Of a DNA stretch of 64,000 bases, positions 48,942 to 57,993 are shown piece by piece. The notes below the pieces were generated by a model. The model saw only the letters and a program-made list of their open reading frames with translations. It was not told the origin of the DNA and made no database searches. The DNA comes from Swaminathania salitolerans (lineage in GTDB: Bacteria; Pseudomonadota; Alphaproteobacteria; Acetobacterales; Acetobacteraceae), in NCBI RefSeq assembly GCF_025994315.1, contig NZ_BAQE01000025.1; one strand, given 5' to 3'. The translations under genes were made by a program, and so were the position numbers. Position 1 is the first letter of the stretch; each line of letters opens with the position of its first letter.

Positions 48942-49466
48942 ATGACGAAATGTGTGGCCATACTGGCGACGAACGGTGTCGAGGCATGTGAGCTCGCCGA
49001 GCCGCGCAAGGCGCTCGAGGCGGCGGGGATCCGGACCGTTCTCGTCGCTCCCGAAAAGGGGACGATCCGCGCCATGGAGGCGGATGTGAATCCCGCAGGT
49101 ACTTTTACGGTCGATGCCACGATCGGAGATGCCGCGGACATGGCGTTCGATGGCGTGATCCTTCCCGGTGGAACGACCAATCCCGACGCGCTTCGCATGA
49201 ACGAGGCCGCCGTCGCTTTCCTGCGGGGGTTCGTCTCCGAGGGCAAGCCGATCGCCAGCATCTGCCATGGCGCATGGACTCTGATCGAGGCCGGCGGGGT
49301 CAAGGGCAGGACCCTGACCTCATGGCCCTCGCTCCAGACGGATCTGATCAATGCGGGCGGTACATGGGTCGATCGTGCCGTTGTCGTGGACAGGAACCTC
49401 GTCACGTCGCGCTGTCCGGACGATCTGCCCGGATTCTGCGAAGCAGTGCTCGCCCAGTATGGCTGA
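48942..49466 (+). CDS. DJ-1/PfpI family protein
   Basis: A 174-residue cytoplasmic protein from ATG 48942 (GAGAGGA upstream). The nucleophile elbow is ASICHGAW with Cys108. FDGVILPGGTTNPD and RTLTSWPSLQTDLINAGG match the general PfpI/YhbO-like branch. Relatives act as glyoxalases, deglycation-type proteins or stress chaperones; the exact activity is debated for the family. The nucleophilic Cys and a Glu near residue 15-20 are present. It stands alone between the flavoprotein gene and a small lipoprotein gene. Confidence 0.92.
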   Translation: MTKCVAILATNGVEACELAEPRKALEAAGIRTVLVAPEKGTIRAMEADVNPAGTFTVDATIGDAADMAFDGVILPGGTTNPDALRMNEAAVAFLRGFVSEGKPIASICHGAWTLIEAGGVKGRTLTSWPSLQTDLINAGGTWVDRAVVVDRNLVTSRCPDDLPGFCEAVLAQYG

Positions 49467-49525
49467 CCCTCATGCGCGATGAGGCATCGCGCATTCTTAC
49501 CCGGAACAAGCAGGAATCGACTTCC

Positions 49526-49768
49526 ATGACGCAGAATCTTTCCCGAGTCAGGGCAATCGGCGGTCTCGCCGGACTTCTCTTCCTCGCCGCCTGCGAGGGA
49601 ACGGCCGCGCCGGGGCCGACACCGCCTGGCACGCAGGTGGTCGGCTACGGCTATACCTGCAAGGCTGGCATCTATACCTGCAAGATGCCGACCCAGGTGC
49701 CTCTGGGCAATCCCTGTTCCTGCCCGGGAATCGGTGCGGCCTCCTATGGAAACATCCATCAGCCCTGA
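49526..49768 (+). CDS. Small Cys-rich lipoprotein, unknown
   Basis: From ATG 49526 an 80-residue protein with a signal peptide ending in FLAAC (lipobox), a proline-rich spacer, and a short mature part YTCKAGIYTCKMPTQVPLGNPCSCPG with four cysteines in a C-x6-C-x11-C-x-C pattern. An earlier ATG at 49472 would add polar residues before the signal. No family is recognised. The Cys pattern suggests a disulfide-locked envelope peptide. A terminator follows. Confidence 0.75.
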   Translation: MTQNLSRVRAIGGLAGLLFLAACEGTAAPGPTPPGTQVVGYGYTCKAGIYTCKMPTQVPLGNPCSCPGIGAASYGNIHQP

Positions 49769-49805
49769 GGCTGAAGGACGCTTCCGCAAGGTCTTGCGAG
49801 CACGG

Positions 49806-49830
49806 GGAAAGCCGACGGGGGCGGCTTTCC
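49806..49830 (+). terminator. Rho-independent terminator after the Cys-rich lipoprotein
   Basis: GGAAAGCCG (49806-49814) and CGGCTTTCC (49822-49830) pair over 9 bp with a 7-nt loop, followed by a T-rich tail (TTATTCCTATTTTG). Confidence 0.9.
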
Positions 49831-49876
49831 TTATTCCTATTTTGTTCTTATAGACGGAACAAAGAGGGAGTCGCGT

Positions 49877-51109
49877 GTGTCGCCTGATTTCATGAGTGTT
49901 TTTCCCTGGCTCGTCACCGTCATGGCGCTGGCCAGCGCATTGTTCTTCTGGTCGCGCCTGTCGCGCAGGGCGGCTGACCGCGATCTTCTTTCGCGCATCT
50001 ATATCCTGCTCGAGCGGGAGGCGGCCGGGCGGGCCGCAGATCTGGATTTCCAGAGAAACGCCCTGTACGAAACGGAGCGGTCGCTCGGCGCGCGCATCGA
50101 GCAGCAGCGCGGCGACCATGCCGAGCGTCTCGCGACGCTCGGTCATCGCCTGACCCGGGATCTGGCCGAAGCGCGTCTTGCCCAGAGCGAGGCGCTGCGC
50201 GACATGATGAAGGAGAACGCGGAGCAGCTGGCGCAGATACGCGCATCGGTCAGCGAACAGCTTCATCTTACGGTCGAAAAACAGATGCAGACCTCGTTCC
50301 AGCGCGTCGTAGAGCAATTCTCGGCCATGCAGAAGGCGATCGGGGAGGTCTCGGCGGTGACTGCCCAGATCGGCGATCTCAAACGCCTTTTCGGGAACGT
50401 CAGGACGCGCGGCGGATGGGGCGAGGCGCAGCTGCGCGCCATACTCGACGACATCCTTCCTGCCGGATCCTATGACAGCAATTTCCGGATCGGCGATGGC
50501 GGGGAGAGCGTCGAATTCGCCCTGCGCATGCCGGTGCGCAGCACGGTGCCGCCTCGTCTGGCGATCGACAGCAAGTTCCCGACAGAGGCCTATGAGCGGC
50601 TGATCGATGCCGCTGACCGCGCCGATCCGGGCGCGGAACGCATCGCCCGGCGCTCTCTCGAGAATGCGGTACGGCTCGAGGCGCGGAAGGTGTCTGAGAA
50701 ATACATCCATCCGCCGCTAACCGTCGAGTTCGCCGTGCTCTATCTGCCCACGGACGGGCTCTATATGGAGGTGGCGCGTATCCCCGGCCTGATCGACGAG
50801 GTCGGTCGGCTTCACCGGGTCATCGTCATGGGGCCGTCCCTGATGCCCGCGTTGCTGCGCACGGTTCATCTCGGATATGTCACCCTGGCGCTCGAGGAGC
50901 GGACCGACGCGATTGCCCGGCTTCTGGGCCTGACACGACAGGAAATGCTGCGCATGGATGCCGTGCTCGACAAGCTGGCACGCGGCGCGGGTGCCATGAG
51001 CAACACGATCGAGGAAGCGCGCCGCCGCACGCGGGTATTGGGACGCAGATTACGGGGTCTGGACGGGCATCACGACAGCGAGGACCCGGAAACCCCCGAC
51101 GAGCTTTAA
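49877..51109 (+). CDS. rmuC: RmuC family DNA-recombination protein
   Basis: A 410-residue protein starting with GTG 49877 (GGGAG upstream). It has one N-terminal hydrophobic segment (about 7-24), a long coiled coil (about 40-160), then the RmuC nuclease-like core: GGWGEAQLRAILDDILP (about 178-194), RLAIDSKFPTEAYERL, and VEFAVLYLPTDGLYMEV. RmuC limits aberrant recombination at short inverted repeats; its fold is related to restriction endonucleases. It is followed by a two-component system. Confidence 0.93.
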   Translation: MSPDFMSVFPWLVTVMALASALFFWSRLSRRAADRDLLSRIYILLEREAAGRAADLDFQRNALYETERSLGARIEQQRGDHAERLATLGHRLTRDLAEARLAQSEALRDMMKENAEQLAQIRASVSEQLHLTVEKQMQTSFQRVVEQFSAMQKAIGEVSAVTAQIGDLKRLFGNVRTRGGWGEAQLRAILDDILPAGSYDSNFRIGDGGESVEFALRMPVRSTVPPRLAIDSKFPTEAYERLIDAADRADPGAERIARRSLENAVRLEARKVSEKYIHPPLTVEFAVLYLPTDGLYMEVARIPGLIDEVGRLHRVIVMGPSLMPALLRTVHLGYVTLALEERTDAIARLLGLTRQEMLRMDAVLDKLARGAGAMSNTIEEARRRTRVLGRRLRGLDGHHDSEDPETPDEL

Positions 51110-51156
51110 TCCGATTTTACTATCGAATTCTTGCGAGTTTGGGCACAGAGACGGTC

Positions 51157-51882
51157 ATGACAACGGATACCGGCTTCTCTTCTGCATCGAGCGAAACCCC
51201 GACCAGGGCACGGCTTCTGTTTGTCGAGGATGACGACACCCTCGCGCGCGAGGTCGTCGAGGAGCTGACGGCACGCGGTTTTTCCGTAAGCCACGCATCG
51301 AACGGTCAGGCCGGGCTGGAAGCCGCGATCCGCGAATCCTACGATCTCATGGTGCTCGACCGGATGCTTCCCCTGCTGGACGGGCTGAGCGTGATCGAGA
51401 CCCTCCGCAGCCAGAACGTGCAGGCACCTGTTCTCGTCCTTTCGGCGCTCTCGGCCGTGGACGATCGCGTAACCGGGCTCAAGGCAGGCGGGGACGATTA
51501 CCTCACCAAGCCTTTCGCGATGGACGAACTCGTGGCGCGGATCGAGGCGCTCTTGCGCCGGCCCAACGATACGCGCGCGACCACCCTGCGCGTCGGACCG
51601 CTCTCGATGGATCTGATCGATCGTACGGTCACCCGCGACGGGCGCGAGATCGAGCTGCTCCCCCGGGAGTTCCGGCTGCTCGAATATCTGATGCGTCGCC
51701 CCAATCAGGTGCTCACCCGCACCATGCTTCTCGAGGATGTCTGGAATTACCGCTTCATTCCGCAGACCAATCTGGTGGACGTGCATATCGGCAAGCTGCG
51801 TCGCAAGGTGGACGCGACAGGGGAGACGCCCCTGATCCAGAGCATTCGCGGGTCCGGGTTCATGTTGCGTGTCCAGACCTGA
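51157..51882 (+). CDS. OmpR-family response regulator
   Basis: A 241-residue regulator (ATG 51157). The receiver has FVEDDD, the phospho-acceptor Asp68 in MVLDRMLP, the switch Ser in LVLSALS and Lys in YLTKPF. The winged helix at the C-terminus ends with LVDVHIGKLRRKVD and IQSIRGSGFMLR. It is translationally coupled to the kinase gene (14-bp overlap). An RND efflux operon follows the kinase, so control of efflux is the likely role, as for CusR/CzcR-like systems. The stimulus is unknown. Confidence 0.95.
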   Translation: MTTDTGFSSASSETPTRARLLFVEDDDTLAREVVEELTARGFSVSHASNGQAGLEAAIRESYDLMVLDRMLPLLDGLSVIETLRSQNVQAPVLVLSALSAVDDRVTGLKAGGDDYLTKPFAMDELVARIEALLRRPNDTRATTLRVGPLSMDLIDRTVTRDGREIELLPREFRLLEYLMRRPNQVLTRTMLLEDVWNYRFIPQTNLVDVHIGKLRRKVDATGETPLIQSIRGSGFMLRVQT

Positions 51883-53299
51883 CAACCCGCGTTTCGGCGT
51901 CCTCCGGACAGCCACCTTCCGGCTGACACTGGCTTTCGTGGCAGCGATCATCGGAGGCATGATCCTCCAGATCGTCCTGCTCTTCGTGCAGATGACGCAT
52001 TTCGAGTCGGCCCGTTCGAGTGCGATCCTGCATCGCGAGGCCGATATCCTCGTGCAGGAGACGCCCCAGCATCTGGAATACCAGGTGCGCGAGCGCGCGA
52101 CCAACGATCTCAGGGTTGTCATCAACTGGGTGGGGCTGTTCGACGGTCACTATCATCATATTGCCGGCGATCTGAAAACCTGGCCCGAGGGGCTGCGCGT
52201 GGATGGCAAGGTGCATCGTCTCACCCTCTCTCCGGGAGATGACCTTCCTTACGAGATGCGGTTTCTGGCCGTCCGGGTGAGGGGCGGGCGGATTCTCGTT
52301 CTCGCCCATTCGCTGCATCTCCTGTCCGAGCTGCAATACATGATCCGTCGTGGCGCGCTTCTCTCGGTCTTTCCCATCGTCGTCTTCGCGCTCCTGACCG
52401 GCGTGGTGCTGAGTCACCGGGCGCTGGCCCGGGTCAAGACCATGCATGAGGCGATCGACCGGATCATGCAGGGCGACGTGCACGAACGTCTGCCCGCCGC
52501 CAGGGAGCGGGACGAGCTCGAGCGTCTCGCTGGCTCGGTCAATCGTATGCTGGATCGTCTCGAGCATCTCATGGACGAGGTGCGCGACGTGGGCAATGAT
52601 ATCGCGCACGATCTCAGAACGCCTCTGTCCCGCGTGCGCGCGCGGCTGGAGCGGGCGACCTCGAGCCCGCATGACGCCGATCACCTGAATGCGGTGATCG
52701 AGCGGGCCACCCAGGATCTCGATCAGTGCTTTTCCGTCATCACGGCCTTGCTGCGTATCGGCGAGATCGAGAATGGTCGGCGCCGTGCGGGATTTGCCCT
52801 TGTCGATCTGACCGATCTGGTCGCCGATATCGTGGATCTCTACGAACCGATCGCCGAGACGAACGGTCTGGTGCTGGAGAACGCCATGCCCATCGACGGG
52901 CCTCTCGTGGTGTTCGGCGACCGGGATCTGCTGATCGAGGTTCTGGCCAATCTTCTGGACAACGCGATGAAGTTTACACCCCAGGGTGGACGTGTCACTG
53001 TTTCGGCGGAGTCGGGGCCGGGGGCAATCCATCTGAGGGTCTGCGATACCGGGATCGGCATCCCCGATGCCGAGCGCGACGCGGTTCTCGGGCGTTTCTA
53101 CCGGTCCGACAAAAGCAGGCATGTGCCGGGCAGCGGTCTCGGTCTCAGCCTCGTCATGGCAATCCTGAGGCTGCACGCTGCGGAACTCGCGATCCTGACA
53201 GGGCCGGGAGAGGGCGACCTGCCGGGATGCTGTTTCGATATGCGCTTTGCTTTCCCTGTCGGGGCCGAGACGGCGCGTATCGAGGGGTATGGAACTTAA
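51869..53299 (+). CDS. Sensor histidine kinase with HAMP domain
   Basis: A 476-residue inner-membrane kinase beginning with GTG 51869, inside the regulator gene. Two transmembrane helices (about 17-38 and 160-185) flank a periplasmic sensing loop of about 120 residues. A HAMP region (HEAIDRIMQGDVHERL) follows, then His247 in IAHDLRTPLSR, and ATPase boxes NLLDNAMKFTP, DTGIGIPD and GSGLGLSLV. The sensing loop has no Cys/His cluster typical of copper sensors. It is cognate to the upstream regulator. Confidence 0.95.
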   Translation: MSRPDNPRFGVLRTATFRLTLAFVAAIIGGMILQIVLLFVQMTHFESARSSAILHREADILVQETPQHLEYQVRERATNDLRVVINWVGLFDGHYHHIAGDLKTWPEGLRVDGKVHRLTLSPGDDLPYEMRFLAVRVRGGRILVLAHSLHLLSELQYMIRRGALLSVFPIVVFALLTGVVLSHRALARVKTMHEAIDRIMQGDVHERLPAARERDELERLAGSVNRMLDRLEHLMDEVRDVGNDIAHDLRTPLSRVRARLERATSSPHDADHLNAVIERATQDLDQCFSVITALLRIGEIENGRRRAGFALVDLTDLVADIVDLYEPIAETNGLVLENAMPIDGPLVVFGDRDLLIEVLANLLDNAMKFTPQGGRVTVSAESGPGAIHLRVCDTGIGIPDAERDAVLGRFYRSDKSRHVPGSGLGLSLVMAILRLHAAELAILTGPGEGDLPGCCFDMRFAFPVGAETARIEGYGT

Positions 53300-53313
53300 A
53301 AGGAAATTTCCTT
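53300..53313. promoter_or_regulatory. Perfect 14-bp palindrome before the RND operon
   Basis: AAGGAAATTTCCTT starts one base after the kinase stop and lies 227 bases upstream of the efflux pump gene. It could be an operator for the adjacent response regulator or another repressor. This is a candidate only. Confidence 0.4.
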
Positions 53314-53539
53314 GTCGGATCTTGGCGGTCCTGTATCTCTGACCGTGATCGCGAAAAGGACCGACCCGGATTGAGACGCTGCGCGCCCGTCCGGGGCGTC
53401 AGCCCGGGCGTAGCGCAATCCGGGCTGCGCCATCGGGACCAGGAAGTGCGGATTTCCGGTCCGGATGCCGGATCCGGGCGCAGATGGCGGGATCGTATGC
53501 GAGGATGGGAGATGTCATGAGAGGGTGCAGGTGCGCTGA

Positions 53540-56500
53540 ATGAATCAGGTTGTCGTTACCGCGCTCAAGCGGCCCTACACATTCGTCGTCCTGTCCATTT
53601 TCATCGTCATTTTCGGCGTCCGCTCGGTTCTCAGGACGCCGACCGATATCTTCCCCAATATCAATATTCCGGTTGTCGCCGTCGTGTGGTCCTATATCGG
53701 GCTCATGCCGGAAGATATGTCTGGTCGTATCGTCTATTACTACGAGCGTGCCGTTACCACGACCGTAAACAACATAGAACATATCGAGAGCGGATCGTAT
53801 TACGGTCGCGGCATCGTCAAGGTGTATTTCCAGCCGGGAACGGATACCTCGGTCGCGCAGACCCAGATCACGTCGGTTTCCCAGACCGTGATCAAGCAGA
53901 TGCCCACCGGCGCGACGCCGCCTCTGATCCTGACCTATAACGCGTCGCAGGTGCCCGTTCTCACGCTGCAGATCAATTCGGACAAGCTTGGCGGCTCCGA
54001 GCTGTACAACATGGCCTCGAATCTGATCAGGCCGCAGCTCGTCTCGGTCAAGGGCGTCTCGATTCCGAGTCCCTATGGCGGCCTCGCCCCCTATATCACG
54101 GTGGATATCGACCCTTCGAAACTCATGGCGCACAACCTCTCCGCCGTGGATGTGTCGAATGCCCTGAACAAGCAGAACATCGTCCTGCCCGCTGGCGACC
54201 AGAGGGTCGGCCCGTTCGATTACATGGTCCGGACCAACGCCCAGCCGCGCGAGGTCGAGACGTTCAACAACCTGCCGATCAAGCAGGTGGGCAATGCGGT
54301 GGTCTATCTGCGCGATGTGGCGCAGGTTCACCGCGGCGGTCCTCCGCAGACCAACATGGTTCTCGTGAAGGGACATCAGGCGGTCATGATGGTTATCATG
54401 AAAAGCGGCGATGCCTCGACACTCGACGTGGTGGCGGGGGTCAAGAAGCGCCTGCCTCAGGTGATCGAGACCCTGCCCGAAGGCACGTCCATCAAGGTGC
54501 TCACCGATGCCTCGGGCTTCGTCAAGGAATCGGTGACGGATGTGGTGCGCGAGATGTGTATCGCGGCGCTTCTCACCAGTCTGGCCGTTCTTCTCTTCCT
54601 CGGCTCCTGGCGCTCGACCCTGATCGTGGCAACCTCGATCCCGCTCGCCATTCTCTGCTCGGTCATCGGTCTCAGCCTCGCCGGACAGTCGATCAATGTC
54701 ATGACGCTCGGTGGCCTCGCGCTTGCGGTCGGCATTCTCGTCGACGACGCAACGGTCATGATCGAGAATATCGATGCCCATCTCGAGACGGGCAAGGATC
54801 TCGAGATGGCCATTATCGACGCGGCCAACCAGATCGTCATCCCCACTTTCGTCTCGACCACCTGCATCTGTATCGTCTGGCTCCCGCTTTTCGAGCTGAC
54901 AGGCGTTGCAGGATGGCTCTTCATGCCGATGGCGGAAGCGATCATCTTCGCCATGATCGCCTCGTTCATCCTCTCGCGCACGCTGGTGCCCACCATGGCG
55001 AGCTGGATGCTCGCGGCGCAGGTGGCCGCGCATGACGCCGCCGACCCGCATCGCGAGCCGGGTTTCTTCGGTCGGTTCCAGCGCGGCTTCGAACGCGGCT
55101 TCACCCGCTTCCGCGAGCGCTACAAGATCGTGCTTTCGGGGCTGATCGAAGAGCGGCGCAAATTCGTTCCGTTCTTCATGGTTCTCTCCCTTGCCTCGAC
55201 CGGACTGTATTTCTTCGTCGGGGAGGATTTCTTCCCCGAGATCAAGTCGGGAACCCTGCAACTGCACATGCGTGCACCCATCGGCACGCGTCTGACCGAG
55301 TCCGGTAAGATCTCCGTCCTCATCGAGCGCAGGATGCGCGAGATCCTGCCCGGAAAGATCGAATCCGTTCTCAATAATTGCGGCCTGCCCTATTCGCAGC
55401 TCAATCAGGCATTCATTCCGTCCCCGACCGTCGGTACGGAGGATTGCGACATCACCGTCTCGCTCAATGACGAGGCCAGTCCCACAGCGGAATATCGCCG
55501 CAAGCTGCGCGCGGGGCTGATCGAGGCGTTTCCCGGAACCCAGATCACCTTCCAGCCTGCCGATCTGACCGCCAAAATCCTCAATTTCGGTCTGCCGGCA
55601 CCGATCGACGTTCAGGTCGTGGGCCGCGATCTGTACGGAAACTTCGCCTTTGCCAGAAAGCTGCGCCGCAAGCTCGCGCTCATTCCCGGTATCACCGATG
55701 TGGCGATCCAGCAGCCGATGACGCAGCCGACCCTGAGCATCAACGCCAAGAGAAGCTTCGCGCTCGGCACGGGCATTACCGAACAGAACATCGCGCAGAA
55801 TGCCCTGATCGTGCTCTCGGGCAGCGCACAGGTCGGGCAGGTCTATTATCTCAACCATTCCGGCGTATCGCAGCTCATCGACGTTCAGACGCCCGCCAAT
55901 TATCTCCAGACACTCAACGATCTCGAAACCGTGCCGGTCGACCGGGGGGACGGGAATCCGACAAATGCCCAGCCGCAGCTTCTCGGTGCGCTCGCGGATA
56001 TCGAGCAGACCGGCACGCCTGCGGAAGTCGCGCATTACAACATCATGCCGGTTTTCGATATCTATGCCTCGAACGAGAATATCGATCTCGGCACCGTTGC
56101 CCGCTCCGTGCAGAAGGTTGCGGATTCGATGCGTTCGGATCTGCCCCGAGGTTCCCATCTGGTCGTGCGCGGTCAGGCCGTGACCATGACCGACGCCTAT
56201 TCGCAGCTGATCGTCGGCCTCGCGATGTCGATCACGCTCGTCTATCTGATCATCGTCGTGAACTTCCAGTCCTGGCTCGATCCGTTCGTGATCATCACGG
56301 CGCTGCCCGGCGCCCTGGGTGGAATCGCCTGGAGCCTCTTCCTGACCCATACCTCGCTTTCGGTTCCCGCACTGACGGGCGCCATCATGTGTATGGGAAC
56401 GGCCACGGCCAACGCCATTCTCGTCGTCGCCTTCGCGCGCGAACGCATGGAGATCCACGGCGATGCGCTCAGGGCCGCGCTCGAGGCGGGATACGAGCGT

Positions 56501-56710
56501 ATCCGCCCCGTTCTCATGACGGCGCTCGCGATGATCATCGGCATGGTGCCGATGTCCATGAGCAATTCCGACAACGCGCCGATCGGCAAGGCGGTCATCG
56601 GTGGTCTGCTGGTCGCCACCGTTGCGACGCTTCTGTTCGTCCCCTGTGTTTTTGCCATCGTCCATTACAGAAAGCCGCATGAGCGCGGAGAAGAGGGAAC
56701 ACACGCATGA
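53540..56710 (+). CDS. RND efflux pump, inner-membrane transporter
   Basis: A 1056-residue RND permease with 12 transmembrane helices and two large periplasmic loops. The start MNQVVVTALKRPYTFVVLSIF and DIFPNINIPVVAVVW are RND hallmarks, and the TM4 pair DD occurs in GILVDDATVMIENID. The pattern fits a proton-driven drug-type (AcrB/MexF-like) efflux group rather than the metal group. It is the first gene of the operon, with overlapping ATGA junctions to the adaptor and to the outer-membrane factor. The substrate is not assignable. Confidence 0.94.
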   Translation: MNQVVVTALKRPYTFVVLSIFIVIFGVRSVLRTPTDIFPNINIPVVAVVWSYIGLMPEDMSGRIVYYYERAVTTTVNNIEHIESGSYYGRGIVKVYFQPGTDTSVAQTQITSVSQTVIKQMPTGATPPLILTYNASQVPVLTLQINSDKLGGSELYNMASNLIRPQLVSVKGVSIPSPYGGLAPYITVDIDPSKLMAHNLSAVDVSNALNKQNIVLPAGDQRVGPFDYMVRTNAQPREVETFNNLPIKQVGNAVVYLRDVAQVHRGGPPQTNMVLVKGHQAVMMVIMKSGDASTLDVVAGVKKRLPQVIETLPEGTSIKVLTDASGFVKESVTDVVREMCIAALLTSLAVLLFLGSWRSTLIVATSIPLAILCSVIGLSLAGQSINVMTLGGLALAVGILVDDATVMIENIDAHLETGKDLEMAIIDAANQIVIPTFVSTTCICIVWLPLFELTGVAGWLFMPMAEAIIFAMIASFILSRTLVPTMASWMLAAQVAAHDAADPHREPGFFGRFQRGFERGFTRFRERYKIVLSGLIEERRKFVPFFMVLSLASTGLYFFVGEDFFPEIKSGTLQLHMRAPIGTRLTESGKISVLIERRMREILPGKIESVLNNCGLPYSQLNQAFIPSPTVGTEDCDITVSLNDEASPTAEYRRKLRAGLIEAFPGTQITFQPADLTAKILNFGLPAPIDVQVVGRDLYGNFAFARKLRRKLALIPGITDVAIQQPMTQPTLSINAKRSFALGTGITEQNIAQNALIVLSGSAQVGQVYYLNHSGVSQLIDVQTPANYLQTLNDLETVPVDRGDGNPTNAQPQLLGALADIEQTGTPAEVAHYNIMPVFDIYASNENIDLGTVARSVQKVADSMRSDLPRGSHLVVRGQAVTMTDAYSQLIVGLAMSITLVYLIIVVNFQSWLDPFVIITALPGALGGIAWSLFLTHTSLSVPALTGAIMCMGTATANAILVVAFARERMEIHGDALRAALEAGYERIRPVLMTALAMIIGMVPMSMSNSDNAPIGKAVIGGLLVATVATLLFVPCVFAIVHYRKPHERGEEGTHA

Positions 56711-57993
56711 CCCAGCGCAACACGGCAGGAGCCGGTTCATCCCGTCGGCGCGGGCGCCTCGTCATCCTCCTGCTTCTGTGTGTGGCCGTCGTGCTCGCGG
56801 TCTGGGGGATTGTCGAACGTGCAGTGCATTACGGCACGCTTCAGGATCAGGCTGACGATCTGGCGCGTGCCCGCGTGACCCTGATCTCTCCCCAGCCCGG
56901 CCCTGCGACGCGCCATCTCGATCTTCCGGCCAATCTCGCGGCCTGGTATCAGGCGCCGATCTACGCGCAGGTCTCCGGCTATGTGAAGATGTGGTACAAG
57001 GACTATGGCGCCCATGTGAAGGCCGGCGATCTTCTGGCCGAGATCAGCACGCCGAGCCTCGATGCCCAGTACGAAGCCGCGAAGGCGAATTACAATGTCG
57101 TTCTCGCCCGCTACAAGCTGGCAGTGATCACGGCCAAGCGCTGGGCCGATCTGCGCGATACGCAGGCGGTCTCGCGTCAGGAAGTCGATGTGCAGGCTGC
57201 CAATGCCGCCGCCCAGAAAGCCCAGGTGGATCAGGCCCAGCATGAGGTCGAGCGTTACGAGGCGCTCGAGAACTTCAAGCGGATCGTGGCGCCCTTCGAT
57301 GGCATCGTGACGTCGCGTCTCGTCAATGTCGGCGATTACGTCAATGCGGGTGGAGGCGACCTCAATTCCCGGGGCAATGCGTCCGAGCTCTTTACCGTGG
57401 CGGATACGCACCGGATGCGCGTCTTCGTTTCCGTGCCGCAGGATTATGCCGCGGTGATCTCGGACAAGCTCGATGCCGAGCTGACCCTGCCGCAATTTCC
57501 GCACCGGGTTTACAAGGCCAGTTTTCTGGCGACGGCGCAGGCATTCAACGCCGCGACCCGTACGGTCACGACCGAGCTCGAGCTGGGCAATGAGGACGGG
57601 TCTCTCTGGCCCGACTCCTATGCGACCGCACATTTCAAGGCGCCCGGAGATCCGGGGGTGCTGATCGTGCCCGTGAATTCCCTGATCTTCCGCGCGCAGG
57701 GGACGCAGCTCGCCACGGTGATCAACGACCATATCCACCTGATCGACGTGAAGACCGGGATCAATTATGGCATGACGATCCAGATCCTTGGCGGCATCGC
57801 GGCCAGTGACAAGATCGTGGCCAATCCGACGGCCGACATGCTGGAAGGCGACGCAGTGAAAGTTGTACCCTCGACACGCGGCTACAATGACGTGACGGCA
57901 GCGCCGCGCAAGAACGTGGCACCGAAGCCGCATGTCGAGCACGCCATACCCGAAGGGGATGACGGCGCAGAGGAAACCGGGGCACGCCGATGA
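56707..57993 (+). CDS. RND efflux adaptor (membrane fusion protein, HlyD type)
   Basis: A 428-residue periplasmic adaptor. An N-terminal transmembrane helix anchors it (about 18-38). The lipoyl halves are PIYAQVSGYVKMWYKDYGAHVKAGDLLAEIS and FKRIVAPFDGIVTSRLVNVGDYVNAG, with a coiled-coil hairpin between (about 110-185). A beta-barrel and membrane-proximal domain follow. Its start overlaps the pump gene and its stop overlaps the outer-membrane factor gene, each by 4 bases. The C-terminal tail is long and charged. Confidence 0.95.
   Translation: MTQRNTAGAGSSRRRGRLVILLLLCVAVVLAVWGIVERAVHYGTLQDQADDLARARVTLISPQPGPATRHLDLPANLAAWYQAPIYAQVSGYVKMWYKDYGAHVKAGDLLAEISTPSLDAQYEAAKANYNVVLARYKLAVITAKRWADLRDTQAVSRQEVDVQAANAAAQKAQVDQAQHEVERYEALENFKRIVAPFDGIVTSRLVNVGDYVNAGGGDLNSRGNASELFTVADTHRMRVFVSVPQDYAAVISDKLDAELTLPQFPHRVYKASFLATAQAFNAATRTVTTELELGNEDGSLWPDSYATAHFKAPGDPGVLIVPVNSLIFRAQGTQLATVINDHIHLIDVKTGINYGMTIQILGGIAASDKIVANPTADMLEGDAVKVVPSTRGYNDVTAAPRKNVAPKPHVEHAIPEGDDGAEETGARR

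Noticed and set aside
53399..56740. A 1113-codon open frame on the minus strand
   Set aside because: It lies opposite the RND pump and adaptor start. It is a GC-rich antisense frame with no domain pattern, while the plus strand has clear RND motifs.
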